Source: JAKBCQ01 sp021807585 (lineage in GTDB: Bacteria > Planctomycetota > Planctomycetia > Isosphaerales > Isosphaeraceae). From it: a stretch of 12,404 nucleotides of DNA. Position numbers and translations under genes: made by a program. The notes under the pieces were generated by a model. It made no database searches and had not been told where the DNA came from. It worked only from the letters and a program-made list of their open reading frames with translations. Positions within the stretch are counted from its first letter, which is position 1. The number at the start of each line of letters is the position of its first letter. Below are positions 5,852 to 12,404 of this stretch, piece after piece. The stretch lies in contig DAHWFG010000095.1 of NCBI GenBank assembly GCA_027325115.1, forward strand, positions 1 to 12,404, in the 5' to 3' direction.

Positions 5852-7147
5852 ATGAAACGCCTACGTCGCGTCTTTCGATGCGTCTTGGGAGCGCTGATCG
5901 CCGGCCCGATCGTGCTGACGCTGATCCTCCAGATCGCGCCCACGGGTTGGGCTCGAAGAAGGATCGAAGCCGAATTGTCCCGCCTTACGGGTTGCAAGGC
6001 GACCCTCGGCGGCTTTCAATTCGGCATCCTCGGCGAGATTCGCCTGACCGATCTCGAAATCGTCGACTTCGATCCAGGATCGATCCCCTGGACGCATCTC
6101 GACCGTGCGAGCATTCACATATGCTTGGCCGATCTCGTTCGCGGACGTTTCGATCCTTATAAGGTCGAAATCGACGGCTTCCTCGTCCGGCTCGAACGCC
6201 GATCCGACGGCACATGCCGGCTCTCAGATATTATTGAACGCTATTACTCGAGATCCCCCGACAGCGTCGACGAATCGCGTAAAGCGTTCGATCGCAAAAA
6301 AAGGGCCGTGGCGATTCGACTCAACAAAGCTCGTCTTATCGTTAGCGATCAAACCAGCGATACCAAATTCGAATTGACTGATATCTCGGGCCGAGGAACT
6401 TGGAGCGCGTATCACGCCGAACTCAACGAGCTGACGGGGCGCCTTAACGACGGCGTGATCCGAATGGCGGCTCGGCTCGATAGCGACGGTCCCGAACCGA
6501 CCTACGAATTCTTACTTCGTATGCGTGAAGTAAAATTGAATCGTGGATTGACCGTTCTCCGCTACTTCACGCCGATTTTACCGACCGCGCCCGACCGACT
6601 TGGTTCGCACGGGCTCGTCAAATTAAGGCTCGATCTCCGCGGTCAAGGTTTATCGATCGAAGACATCAACCGATCGCTCGTCGGGCACGGGATGATCGCC
6701 ATTGAGCCGATTACAATCGACGATACGATGGCGCTCGCCCGAGTCGTCGACGCGGTCGGGGTCGATCACGCCGACCGGATCGGCTCGATCGACGGTTCGT
6801 TCGTCATCGGCCGAGGCCTCATTCATACCGATAACACCACGCTCAAAATCGGCAAGGTCCCCCTCACGTTTCAGGGCTGGACGAGCTTCGGCGGACAAAT
6901 CGATTATCGTTTGGCGGATCAAACGCGAGCGCTTTTTGATAAGATCCCCCTCGAACTTCGCGACCTGATGAACGATTGGTCGATCGACATCAAGCGACTG
7001 ACAAGCCTGCGGGTCCGAGGATCGATCGAAAGGCCCGACGTCGAGATCGACGGTAAATCGCTTCTCGTCGATCCCACTCCCACCACCGATCGTCGCGATC
7101 GACTCCGCCAGATCGGTCGTCGACTTCAAGATCAAATCATTCGCTGA
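5852..7147 (+). CDS. AsmA-like membrane-anchored protein
   Basis: This 431-residue protein is anchored by one N-terminal membrane helix (residues ~8-29, after MKRLRR), with the rest predicted on the periplasmic side. Residues ~30-115 (RRRIEAELSRLTGCKATLGG, then repeated short strands) match the start of AsmA/DUF-type proteins. Residues ~250-400 look like the AsmA C-terminal region: RGQGLSIEDINRSLVGHG, the strand pattern GSFVIGRGLIHTDN, and a GGQIDYRLADQ strand. AsmA-family proteins are long beta-rich grooves linked to envelope assembly or lipid transfer; a role here is inferred. This one is short for the family. The start at 5852 gives a canonical signal anchor and has GGGGCGA upstream. ATGs at 5807 (after GAGAAG) and 5822 are in frame and would add 15 or 10 residues. 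It stands alone: the next gene converges on it 48 bp downstream. Confidence 0.7.
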   Translation: MKRLRRVFRCVLGALIAGPIVLTLILQIAPTGWARRRIEAELSRLTGCKATLGGFQFGILGEIRLTDLEIVDFDPGSIPWTHLDRASIHICLADLVRGRFDPYKVEIDGFLVRLERRSDGTCRLSDIIERYYSRSPDSVDESRKAFDRKKRAVAIRLNKARLIVSDQTSDTKFELTDISGRGTWSAYHAELNELTGRLNDGVIRMAARLDSDGPEPTYEFLLRMREVKLNRGLTVLRYFTPILPTAPDRLGSHGLVKLRLDLRGQGLSIEDINRSLVGHGMIAIEPITIDDTMALARVVDAVGVDHADRIGSIDGSFVIGRGLIHTDNTTLKIGKVPLTFQGWTSFGGQIDYRLADQTRALFDKIPLELRDLMNDWSIDIKRLTSLRVRGSIERPDVEIDGKSLLVDPTPTTDRRDRLRQIGRRLQDQIIR

Positions 7148-7195
7148 TTAATTGGGTAAGAAACAATAGATGATCGGACTGCATAGCGCACATGT

Positions 7196-8719
7196 TTATG
7201 CAAGGATCGGTGCGACGACGTTCCCCGCGACGTCGGTTAGGCGATAATCGCGTCCGTTATAACGATAGGTTAAGCGCGTGTGGTCAATTCCAATAAGTCG
7301 AAGGATCGTCGCGTGAAGGTCGTTGACGCTCACGCGGTCGACGACGGCTTTATGCCCGAGATCGTCGGTTTGACCGTAATGCGTCCCCCCTTTCACGCCC
7401 CCTCCCGCGAACCAGGTGGTGAACGCATGCGGATTATGATCGCGCCCCGTCCCCCCTTTTTGGACGATCGGCAGCCGGCCGAATTCGCCGTTGCACACGA
7501 TAAGCGTCGAATCGAGCAGCCCTCGACCTTTGAGATCGCTTAAAAGGCCGGCGATCGGTCGATCGGTTTCAAGAGCGAAACCGCCGTGATTCTTCACGAT
7601 ATCCTGATGCCCGTCCCAGCTTCGTTCGTTCTCCATGCCGCCGCTATATATCTGGATGAATCGAACGCCCCGTTCGACAAGCCTGCGAGCGATCAGGCAC
7701 TGCCGCGCGAAATGCGTGCATTTGGGATCGTCGAGGCCGTACAAGGCCTTCGTCGCCTTCGATTCGCGGTCGACGTCGAGCGCCTCGGGCGCGGTCGTCT
7801 GCATCCGATAAGCGAGCTCGAACGCCTCGATCCGAGCCGCGAGCGCCGCCTCGCCGGGCGAACGTTCGAGTTCGCGACGATTGAGCTTGGCGAGCAAATC
7901 GAGTTGGTTGCGCTGGTCGCCATCGGTTAGCCCTTGAGGACGCGCCAGATTGTCGATCGGCGGTCCCTGAGCCGCGAGCGCCGTCCCCTGATACACCCCG
8001 GGCAAAAAGCCGGCGCCCCAATTTTGCGAATGCCCCTTGGGAAGCCCTCGGCCGAGCGTGTCGTACATCACCACAAATCCCGGAAGATCGCGGTTTTCCG
8101 ACCCCAGGCCGTACGTCACCCAGGCGCCCACGCAAGGAAAGCCCATGCGGCTCATCCCCGTATTGATCTCAAAAAGCGCAGGCGAATGATTGTTCGTTTC
8201 AGTAAAGCAACTATGAATAAAAGCCATATCGTCGACATGGCGCGCCTGATGCGGGAAGATATCGGAAACCCACGCTCCCGAACGTCCGTGTCGCTCAAAC
8301 TTGAACGGCGATTTCATCAAGGGTCCGACCTGATCGGTAAAGAACCCCGTGTTTTTATCGAATCCCGGCAGTTCCTGGCCGTCGCGTTTTGTGAGCTCGG
8401 GTTTATAATCCCATGTGTCGACATGGCTCGGTCCGCCGTTAAGGAAAAGCCAGATCACCGATTTTGCGCGGGCGGGGAAATGCCCGGGTCGAGGCGACAT
8501 GGGATGGAGCGAGCGATCGTCGGCATTCGAAACGGCGAGACCGGAAGTTCCCGCCGAATCTTCCGCGGCCGAAAGATATTGATCTTGTAGCAAACCCTGA
8601 TCTCGCAACAGCCCCGCGAGCGCCAGGATCCCCATCCCCGAGCCGGTGCGTTTAAGAAACTCGCGACGGGAACCGAAGATCGAAGCGGGTTCGGCGAATA
8701 ATGATGCGTATTTACTCAT
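7196..8719 (-). CDS. DUF1501 family protein, Tat-exported
   Basis: This 507-residue protein belongs to the DUF1501 family of the alkaline phosphatase/sulfatase-like superfamily; the substrate is unknown. The N-terminus has a twin-arginine signal, SRREFLK (Arg18-Arg19), then a hydrophobic stretch to ~38, so it should be exported folded. Family signatures: FLNGGPSHVDTWD (92-104) with the N-terminal metal-ligand-type Asp, GEFGR (411-415), GRDHN (425-429), AGGGVKGG (438-445), and DLHATILRLIGID (467-479). Length is usual for the family. The ATG at 8719 has AAGGA 7 nt upstream. It starts 30 bp after the stop of the PSCyt/PSD1 gene on the same strand, the standard planctomycete pairing, so the two are probably co-transcribed. 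No clear terminator follows its stop. No motif appears damaged. Confidence 0.93.
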   Translation of the reverse strand: MSKYASLFAEPASIFGSRREFLKRTGSGMGILALAGLLRDQGLLQDQYLSAAEDSAGTSGLAVSNADDRSLHPMSPRPGHFPARAKSVIWLFLNGGPSHVDTWDYKPELTKRDGQELPGFDKNTGFFTDQVGPLMKSPFKFERHGRSGAWVSDIFPHQARHVDDMAFIHSCFTETNNHSPALFEINTGMSRMGFPCVGAWVTYGLGSENRDLPGFVVMYDTLGRGLPKGHSQNWGAGFLPGVYQGTALAAQGPPIDNLARPQGLTDGDQRNQLDLLAKLNRRELERSPGEAALAARIEAFELAYRMQTTAPEALDVDRESKATKALYGLDDPKCTHFARQCLIARRLVERGVRFIQIYSGGMENERSWDGHQDIVKNHGGFALETDRPIAGLLSDLKGRGLLDSTLIVCNGEFGRLPIVQKGGTGRDHNPHAFTTWFAGGGVKGGTHYGQTDDLGHKAVVDRVSVNDLHATILRLIGIDHTRLTYRYNGRDYRLTDVAGNVVAPILA

Positions 8720-8726
8720 AACTTAT

Positions 8727-8731
8727 TCCTT
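8727..8731 (-). promoter_or_regulatory. Shine-Dalgarno of the DUF1501 gene
   Basis: On the minus strand AAGGA lies 7 nt before the ATG at 8719, inside the 30-bp gap after the PSCyt/PSD1 stop codon. It supports independent translation initiation of the second gene on a shared transcript. Confidence 0.7.
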
Positions 8732-8749
8732 AAATCCGTTCGTCTAGGA

Positions 8750-11700
8750 TTATTCAATATAGATAAACTCATTTAAGGCGAAGAGCACCTGGCAAAAATC
8801 GACGAGCGCCTCGTCGATCGAGGTCGGCGGCTTGTCGTTTTTTGCTTCGCTCGCTTTGGCTCGCCGGTCGACGAACGCGATCGCGTCGGCGTGTTCGGTA
8901 GCGGTCGGCTCGCGTCCAAGTGCGATCAGATAAGCCGACTTAACGGCGGATTCGATCTTGATATCGGTCGCGGGACGAACGCGTTTGGCGAACTCTCTCG
9001 CGCATTCGCGAACGATCGGGCTGTTGAGCAAGAAAAGCGATTGCGGGGCGACGGTCGTCGAGGCGCGAGCCGCGATCGGCGAAAGCGCGTCGGGGGCGTC
9101 GAACAGCGTGAACATCGGAATCAGTTTACTTCGTTTGACCGTGAGATAAACGCTCCGCCGCTTTTGACGCTCGTCGAGCGAACCCGGCCCGTACATCCGG
9201 TAATCGATCGTCCCCGAAGCCGCGAGCATCGCGTCGCGGATCGCCTCGGCTTCGAGCCGAAGCCTTGGCCTGCGCCAATAAAGCGCGTTCTCGGGGTCGA
9301 TTGCGCGGTTGGCGGGATCGATCGCAGTCGACCGAGCGTACGCCTCGCTTAAAATAATAACTTTATGAATATGCTTGAGCCTGTAACCGCCTCGGACGAG
9401 TTCGATCGCGAGCCGGTCGAGCAGCTCGGGGTGCGTCGGCTTTTCTCCCTGAGCGCCGAAATCGCTCGGCGTCGCGACGATACCTCTTCCCATATGATGA
9501 CGCCACAATCTGTTGACGACGACCCGCGCCGCGAGCGAGCCCGCGCCTTGCTCGACGTCGAACAGCCAGTTCGCCAAGCTTGCGCGGCGGAACGACGTGC
9601 GACTCCCCTTCGGAGGGTCGATTCGCCATGTCTTCTCTTGATCGGGTGATCGCATCAGCACTTGCAAAAACCCTTGCTCGGCGACCCACATTTTCTGATT
9701 CGGGTCGCCCCGTTTGAGGAAGTGCGTTTTCTCGAGAAAATCGGCGCCCTGAGTGTGCAGCCGGACCGCGGGAAGCCCCTCCGAAGAGATCAGGGCCTTC
9801 GTTCCCTTGGGTTTGGGCTCGGTCAGCGCGTGCTCGTCGATCGCTCGTTTCAGTGTTCTCCATTCGGGATCGATTGTCTTGTACCAATCGAGCGCTCGCT
9901 TCGTTTGTTCGACCGAACGCGCATCGCGGGGCGTCGTCAGGATCATCGCGATCTCGCGCGGCGTGCCGTCGTCGCCGATCCCGACGGGACGAGGCGAATC
10001 GGTCGCCGAGATCCTCAATCGGCCGATCGCGTGTCGGTTGTTCCCCTGAAAATCGAGCGTGATCGTCAGAGTCGCGCCTCCGTTCGGATGAACGTCCGAG
10101 CCGATCTCAAAAACCGCCGCGTGATCGACGCCGAATTTGGGGTCGATCGCCCAGCCCGATTTGAGATCGCCGTCGATCGCGGCCTTCACCGGAAGCCCCG
10201 GTTGTTCGAACGTCGCCTTCGGATTCATCAACGCCGCAGTGTATGTCGATCCGATTCCGTAGCGCGGGCCGATCGTCAATTTGAGATCGGTGAGGTCGAA
10301 ATTGCCGTTCTCGGCCCTCCCCGGCCCTCCCTTGACGAGCGACGGATCGGCGAGCGCCTCGATCTTGATCGCCGTGATGTCGGGAAGGTCGCATGCGGCG
10401 ACAATTGTGTACGTATCGAAGTCCGGATTCTTTCCGTCGATTTTGATCGCCAGATCGGCGTGTTTGGATAGCTTGGCGCCTCCTTTCGATTCCATTTTCG
10501 AGGGGTCGAGAGCGGTCCACCGCGGTTGAACGGGGGGACGCAACCCGCGAAGCTTTTCCCACGCGTCCATTCGCTCGGCCAAGCGTTCATCTTCAAATCG
10601 CTTGATCGCCGCGAGATACGGAGCGTGCTCGCGGTCGTAAAGCCGCTTGGCGCGCTGAAACCCGCGGGGATCGTCGATCAGATCGACTTCGGTCCGAACC
10701 GTAGTCGTGAACGTCGAGAGTAATCGATAATAATCGGCCTGGGGGATTGGATCAAATTTATGATCATGACATCGCGCGCACCCGACCGTGAGCCCGAGAA
10801 CCGCAGTTCCGAGCGTGTTGACGACGTCGTCGAGTTCGTCGTAACGTTCCTTCTCGACCTGATTCGCCGTGATCTGCGTACTGTGAACCCCCGCTGCGAG
10901 GAAGCCCGTCGCCTTGAGCGCAAGGTTGTCGTCGGGGGCGATCTCGTCGCCGGCGATCTGTCGCTTGATAAATTGATCGTAAGGCGTATCTTTATTGATC
11001 GATTCGATCACGAAATCGCGATATGTATATGCGGTCGGACGATCGTAATCGTGTTCGAAGCCGTGGCTTTCGGCGAATCGCGCCAAATCGAGCCAATGCC
11101 GCGCCCAGCGTTCGCCGTGCCTGGGGCTCTCGAGCAGGCGATCGACGACCTTCTCGAACGCGACGCGATCGGGATCGGGATCATTCACAAACGCTTTGAT
11201 TTCTTCAGGAGTCGGCGGTAAGCCGATCAAGTCGTACGAGGCTCGGCGGATCAAAACCGGTCGACTCGCCCTCGGATTGGGCTCGATCCCCTTTTCTTCG
11301 AGCTTCGCGAGCACGAACCGATCGACGAATGTCGCGCATCGCGAGGGATCGCGAACGACGGGGTCGTCGGGCTTTGCAAGCGGTTGAAAGGCCCAGGTCT
11401 TTTTCGAAGCTTCGATGTCGATCTCGCGTTTGGGTCGAGGCGCAGCGGCGGGACCGGTTCGAGGATCGGGAGCGCCTCGTTTCACCCACTCTTCGAGCGT
11501 TTTGATCGCGTCGGCGGGAAGTTTGCCCTTGGGGGGCATTTTCATGTCTTCGTCTTCATACCGAACCGCGACGACGAGCGGGCTTGAATCGGGATCGCCG
11601 GGGACGATCGCGGGTCCTCCGTCGCCCCCTTTCACCCAACCCGCCTTGGCGTCGAGCAAAAGCCCGCCGCGCAGCTTTTTCGCTCCCGCCGAATGGCACG

Positions 11701-11968
11701 AATAACAATGCTCGACGAGGATCGGCCGAACCTTCGACTCAAATAATTCAAGATCGCGCGGCGCGATCGGCGAATCGGCGGACGCCGATAAACAAAATGT
11801 CGAGATTGATCCAAGAACCCAGACAACCGTCAAGTAGAATCGACCATAACACGCGATCGAGGTCGTTTTCCTGTAAAAATCGACTTCGCGGGGCGAAGAC
11901 GCTTTGTGGATGAATCGGCGAAGTCCGGCGAAACAAGTCGTATCGTTCGCGATCGAAAGTTGATTCAT
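8750..11968 (-). CDS. PSCyt1-DUF1549-DUF1553 (PSD1) planctomycete cytochrome-type protein
   Basis: This 1072-residue protein is a predicted c-type cytochrome of the outer face of the membrane; its reaction is unknown. Domains in order: a Sec-type hydrophobic segment (44-62, likely cleavage after ASA at 64) behind an unusually long N-region; PSCyt1 with the heme motif CYSCH (88-92) and MPP (144-146), whose Met is a possible axial ligand; DUF1549/PSCyt2 (~190-430) with a second CARCH at 397-401; a central ~300-residue region, beta-rich and resembling a carbohydrate-binding insert (~500-720); and DUF1553/PSD1 (~793-1072; NRLWRHHMGRGIV, THPELLDRLA, RRSVYLTVKRS, ASTTVAPQSLFLLNSP). It is first in the operon with DUF1501. 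The start is uncertain: the ATG at 12001 adds 11 residues but has no Shine-Dalgarno, while the ATG at 11968 has GGA 5 nt upstream and was preferred. Confidence 0.92.
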   Translation of the reverse strand: MNQLSIANDTTCFAGLRRFIHKASSPREVDFYRKTTSIACYGRFYLTVVWVLGSISTFCLSASADSPIAPRDLELFESKVRPILVEHCYSCHSAGAKKLRGGLLLDAKAGWVKGGDGGPAIVPGDPDSSPLVVAVRYEDEDMKMPPKGKLPADAIKTLEEWVKRGAPDPRTGPAAAPRPKREIDIEASKKTWAFQPLAKPDDPVVRDPSRCATFVDRFVLAKLEEKGIEPNPRASRPVLIRRASYDLIGLPPTPEEIKAFVNDPDPDRVAFEKVVDRLLESPRHGERWARHWLDLARFAESHGFEHDYDRPTAYTYRDFVIESINKDTPYDQFIKRQIAGDEIAPDDNLALKATGFLAAGVHSTQITANQVEKERYDELDDVVNTLGTAVLGLTVGCARCHDHKFDPIPQADYYRLLSTFTTTVRTEVDLIDDPRGFQRAKRLYDREHAPYLAAIKRFEDERLAERMDAWEKLRGLRPPVQPRWTALDPSKMESKGGAKLSKHADLAIKIDGKNPDFDTYTIVAACDLPDITAIKIEALADPSLVKGGPGRAENGNFDLTDLKLTIGPRYGIGSTYTAALMNPKATFEQPGLPVKAAIDGDLKSGWAIDPKFGVDHAAVFEIGSDVHPNGGATLTITLDFQGNNRHAIGRLRISATDSPRPVGIGDDGTPREIAMILTTPRDARSVEQTKRALDWYKTIDPEWRTLKRAIDEHALTEPKPKGTKALISSEGLPAVRLHTQGADFLEKTHFLKRGDPNQKMWVAEQGFLQVLMRSPDQEKTWRIDPPKGSRTSFRRASLANWLFDVEQGAGSLAARVVVNRLWRHHMGRGIVATPSDFGAQGEKPTHPELLDRLAIELVRGGYRLKHIHKVIILSEAYARSTAIDPANRAIDPENALYWRRPRLRLEAEAIRDAMLAASGTIDYRMYGPGSLDERQKRRSVYLTVKRSKLIPMFTLFDAPDALSPIAARASTTVAPQSLFLLNSPIVRECAREFAKRVRPATDIKIESAVKSAYLIALGREPTATEHADAIAFVDRRAKASEAKNDKPPTSIDEALVDFCQVLFALNEFIYIE

Positions 11969-12001
11969 GGAATTCCGTCTCGTCGATTGCTTAACATTCA
12001 T

Positions 12002-12125
12002 ATACTATAGGGTCGCTAAGGCGAACAAGAGACGACACCGGTTATTGTATCCGTTTTGAATTCGAATCCGCACGCGGTTTTCTACAGCTTGGATCAACCG
12101 GGTGGAGAAGCGGACCGAGGGAATC
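12002..12125. promoter_or_regulatory. divergent promoter region between the cytochrome operon and the small + strand gene
   Basis: This 124-bp gap separates two outward-facing genes, so promoters for both should lie here. On the minus strand TATAGT (12004-12009) resembles a -10 box, but no good -35 sits at 16-18 nt spacing. If it is used, transcription would begin at or after the ATG at 12001, favouring the 11968 start for the cytochrome gene. On the + strand GAGGG (12117-12121) is the ribosome binding site for the ATG at 12126. No convincing + strand promoter boxes were found. Confidence 0.35.
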
Positions 12126-12404
12126 ATGGACATTATCGAGATCGATCGTTTTGAAAACGAGGGAAGAGTTCACGTTCTGGACGAGCCGATCCCGTTCGAG
12201 CTTACTTTCACCGACGGTCTTTGGGTTTTCCATAACGGAACGCTCAATCTTTGGGGTTACGGCCCCACTCGAACAGAAGCGATCGCCGATCTCAACTCCG
12301 CCTTCGACGATTTATGGCGCGAAATCATCGAAGAGGCCGATGAATCGCTTGATTCCGCGGCGATCGAAATCAAAAGAATCCTGCTTAATCATCTGAAAAT
12401 TGGA
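12126..12404 (+). CDS. small acidic protein of unknown function, HicB-like pattern (partial, runs off the right edge)
   Basis: The frame is open from the ATG at 12126 to the window end (93 codons, no stop seen). A Shine-Dalgarno-like GAGGG ends 4 nt before the ATG. The N-terminal half reads as beta strands (IPFELTFTDGLWVFHNG), followed by LWGYGPTRTEAIADLNSAF and an acidic helical C-terminus (DDLWREIIEEADESLD). The strand-then-GxGxTxxEAxxxL pattern is seen in HicB-like and related small antitoxin-type proteins, but no toxin gene is visible in the window and the match is only by pattern. It is divergent from the cytochrome operon. Coding evidence is good (ribosome binding site, composition, codon use); function is unknown. 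Confidence 0.75.
   Translation, partial: MDIIEIDRFENEGRVHVLDEPIPFELTFTDGLWVFHNGTLNLWGYGPTRTEAIADLNSAFDDLWREIIEEADESLDSAAIEIKRILLNHLKIG

Noticed and set aside
7180..7202. TGCATA/TATGCA inverted repeat between the convergent AsmA-like and DUF1501 genes
   Set aside because: Only 6 bp of stem with an 11-nt AT/GC-mixed loop and no T-run on either side; not a convincing terminator.
9662..10471. 269-codon + frame opposite the PSCyt/PSD1 gene
   Set aside because: It is Arg/Asp-rich with no domain, lying fully antisense to conserved DUF1549/DUF1553 coding sequence.

Overview
The window looks like chromosomal DNA of a planctomycete, probably from the Isosphaeraceae/Gemmatales side of the phylum. This is inferred from gene content, with no database search. 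The indicators are a PSCyt1-DUF1549-DUF1553 cytochrome-type protein (PSCyt/PSD1 architecture) followed by a Tat-exported DUF1501 protein, and a very large protein that begins with an LExLExRxLL motif like the LEPR-XLL motif of planctomycete surface proteins. The DNA is GC-rich and dense in CGATCG.

Layout. 1-275: a possible 3' end of an unidentified + strand gene. 221-261: a strong intrinsic terminator for the minus-strand gene that follows. 300-5042 (minus): a 1580-residue subtilisin-like (S8) protein with a propeller-like N-terminal half, an interrupted catalytic domain, an EF-hand loop, a long Ser/Thr/Gly tail and a basic C-terminus. 5043-5851: a long intergenic region with no convincing gene, holding the strong Shine-Dalgarno of the S8 gene, a palindrome and an AT-rich island. 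5852-7147 (+): a membrane-anchored AsmA-like protein. 7196-8719 and 8750-11968 (both minus): an operon in which the cytochrome-type PSCyt/PSD1 gene is transcribed first and the DUF1501 gene second, 30 bp apart. 12126 to the end (+): the first 93 codons of a small acidic protein, divergent from the operon.

How the genes fit together. The PSCyt/PSD1 and DUF1501 pair is a recurrent planctomycete module. Both products carry export signals (Sec-type and Tat), so they probably act together outside the cytoplasmic membrane on an unknown substrate. The S8 gene, the AsmA-like gene and the small terminal gene each appear to be separate transcription units.

The most unusual signal lies inside the S8 gene. 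Thr/Gly/Ala-rich segments interrupt most loops of the protease domain. Some are related at the DNA level, with 33-bp internal spacing and a 37-nt copy (34 identical) exactly 900 bp away. The catalytic Asp, His and Ser are present, but the residue aligning with the oxyanion-hole Asn is Gln, and the Pro of GTSxAxP is Ala. No CRISPR array, tRNA, rRNA or insertion sequence was seen.
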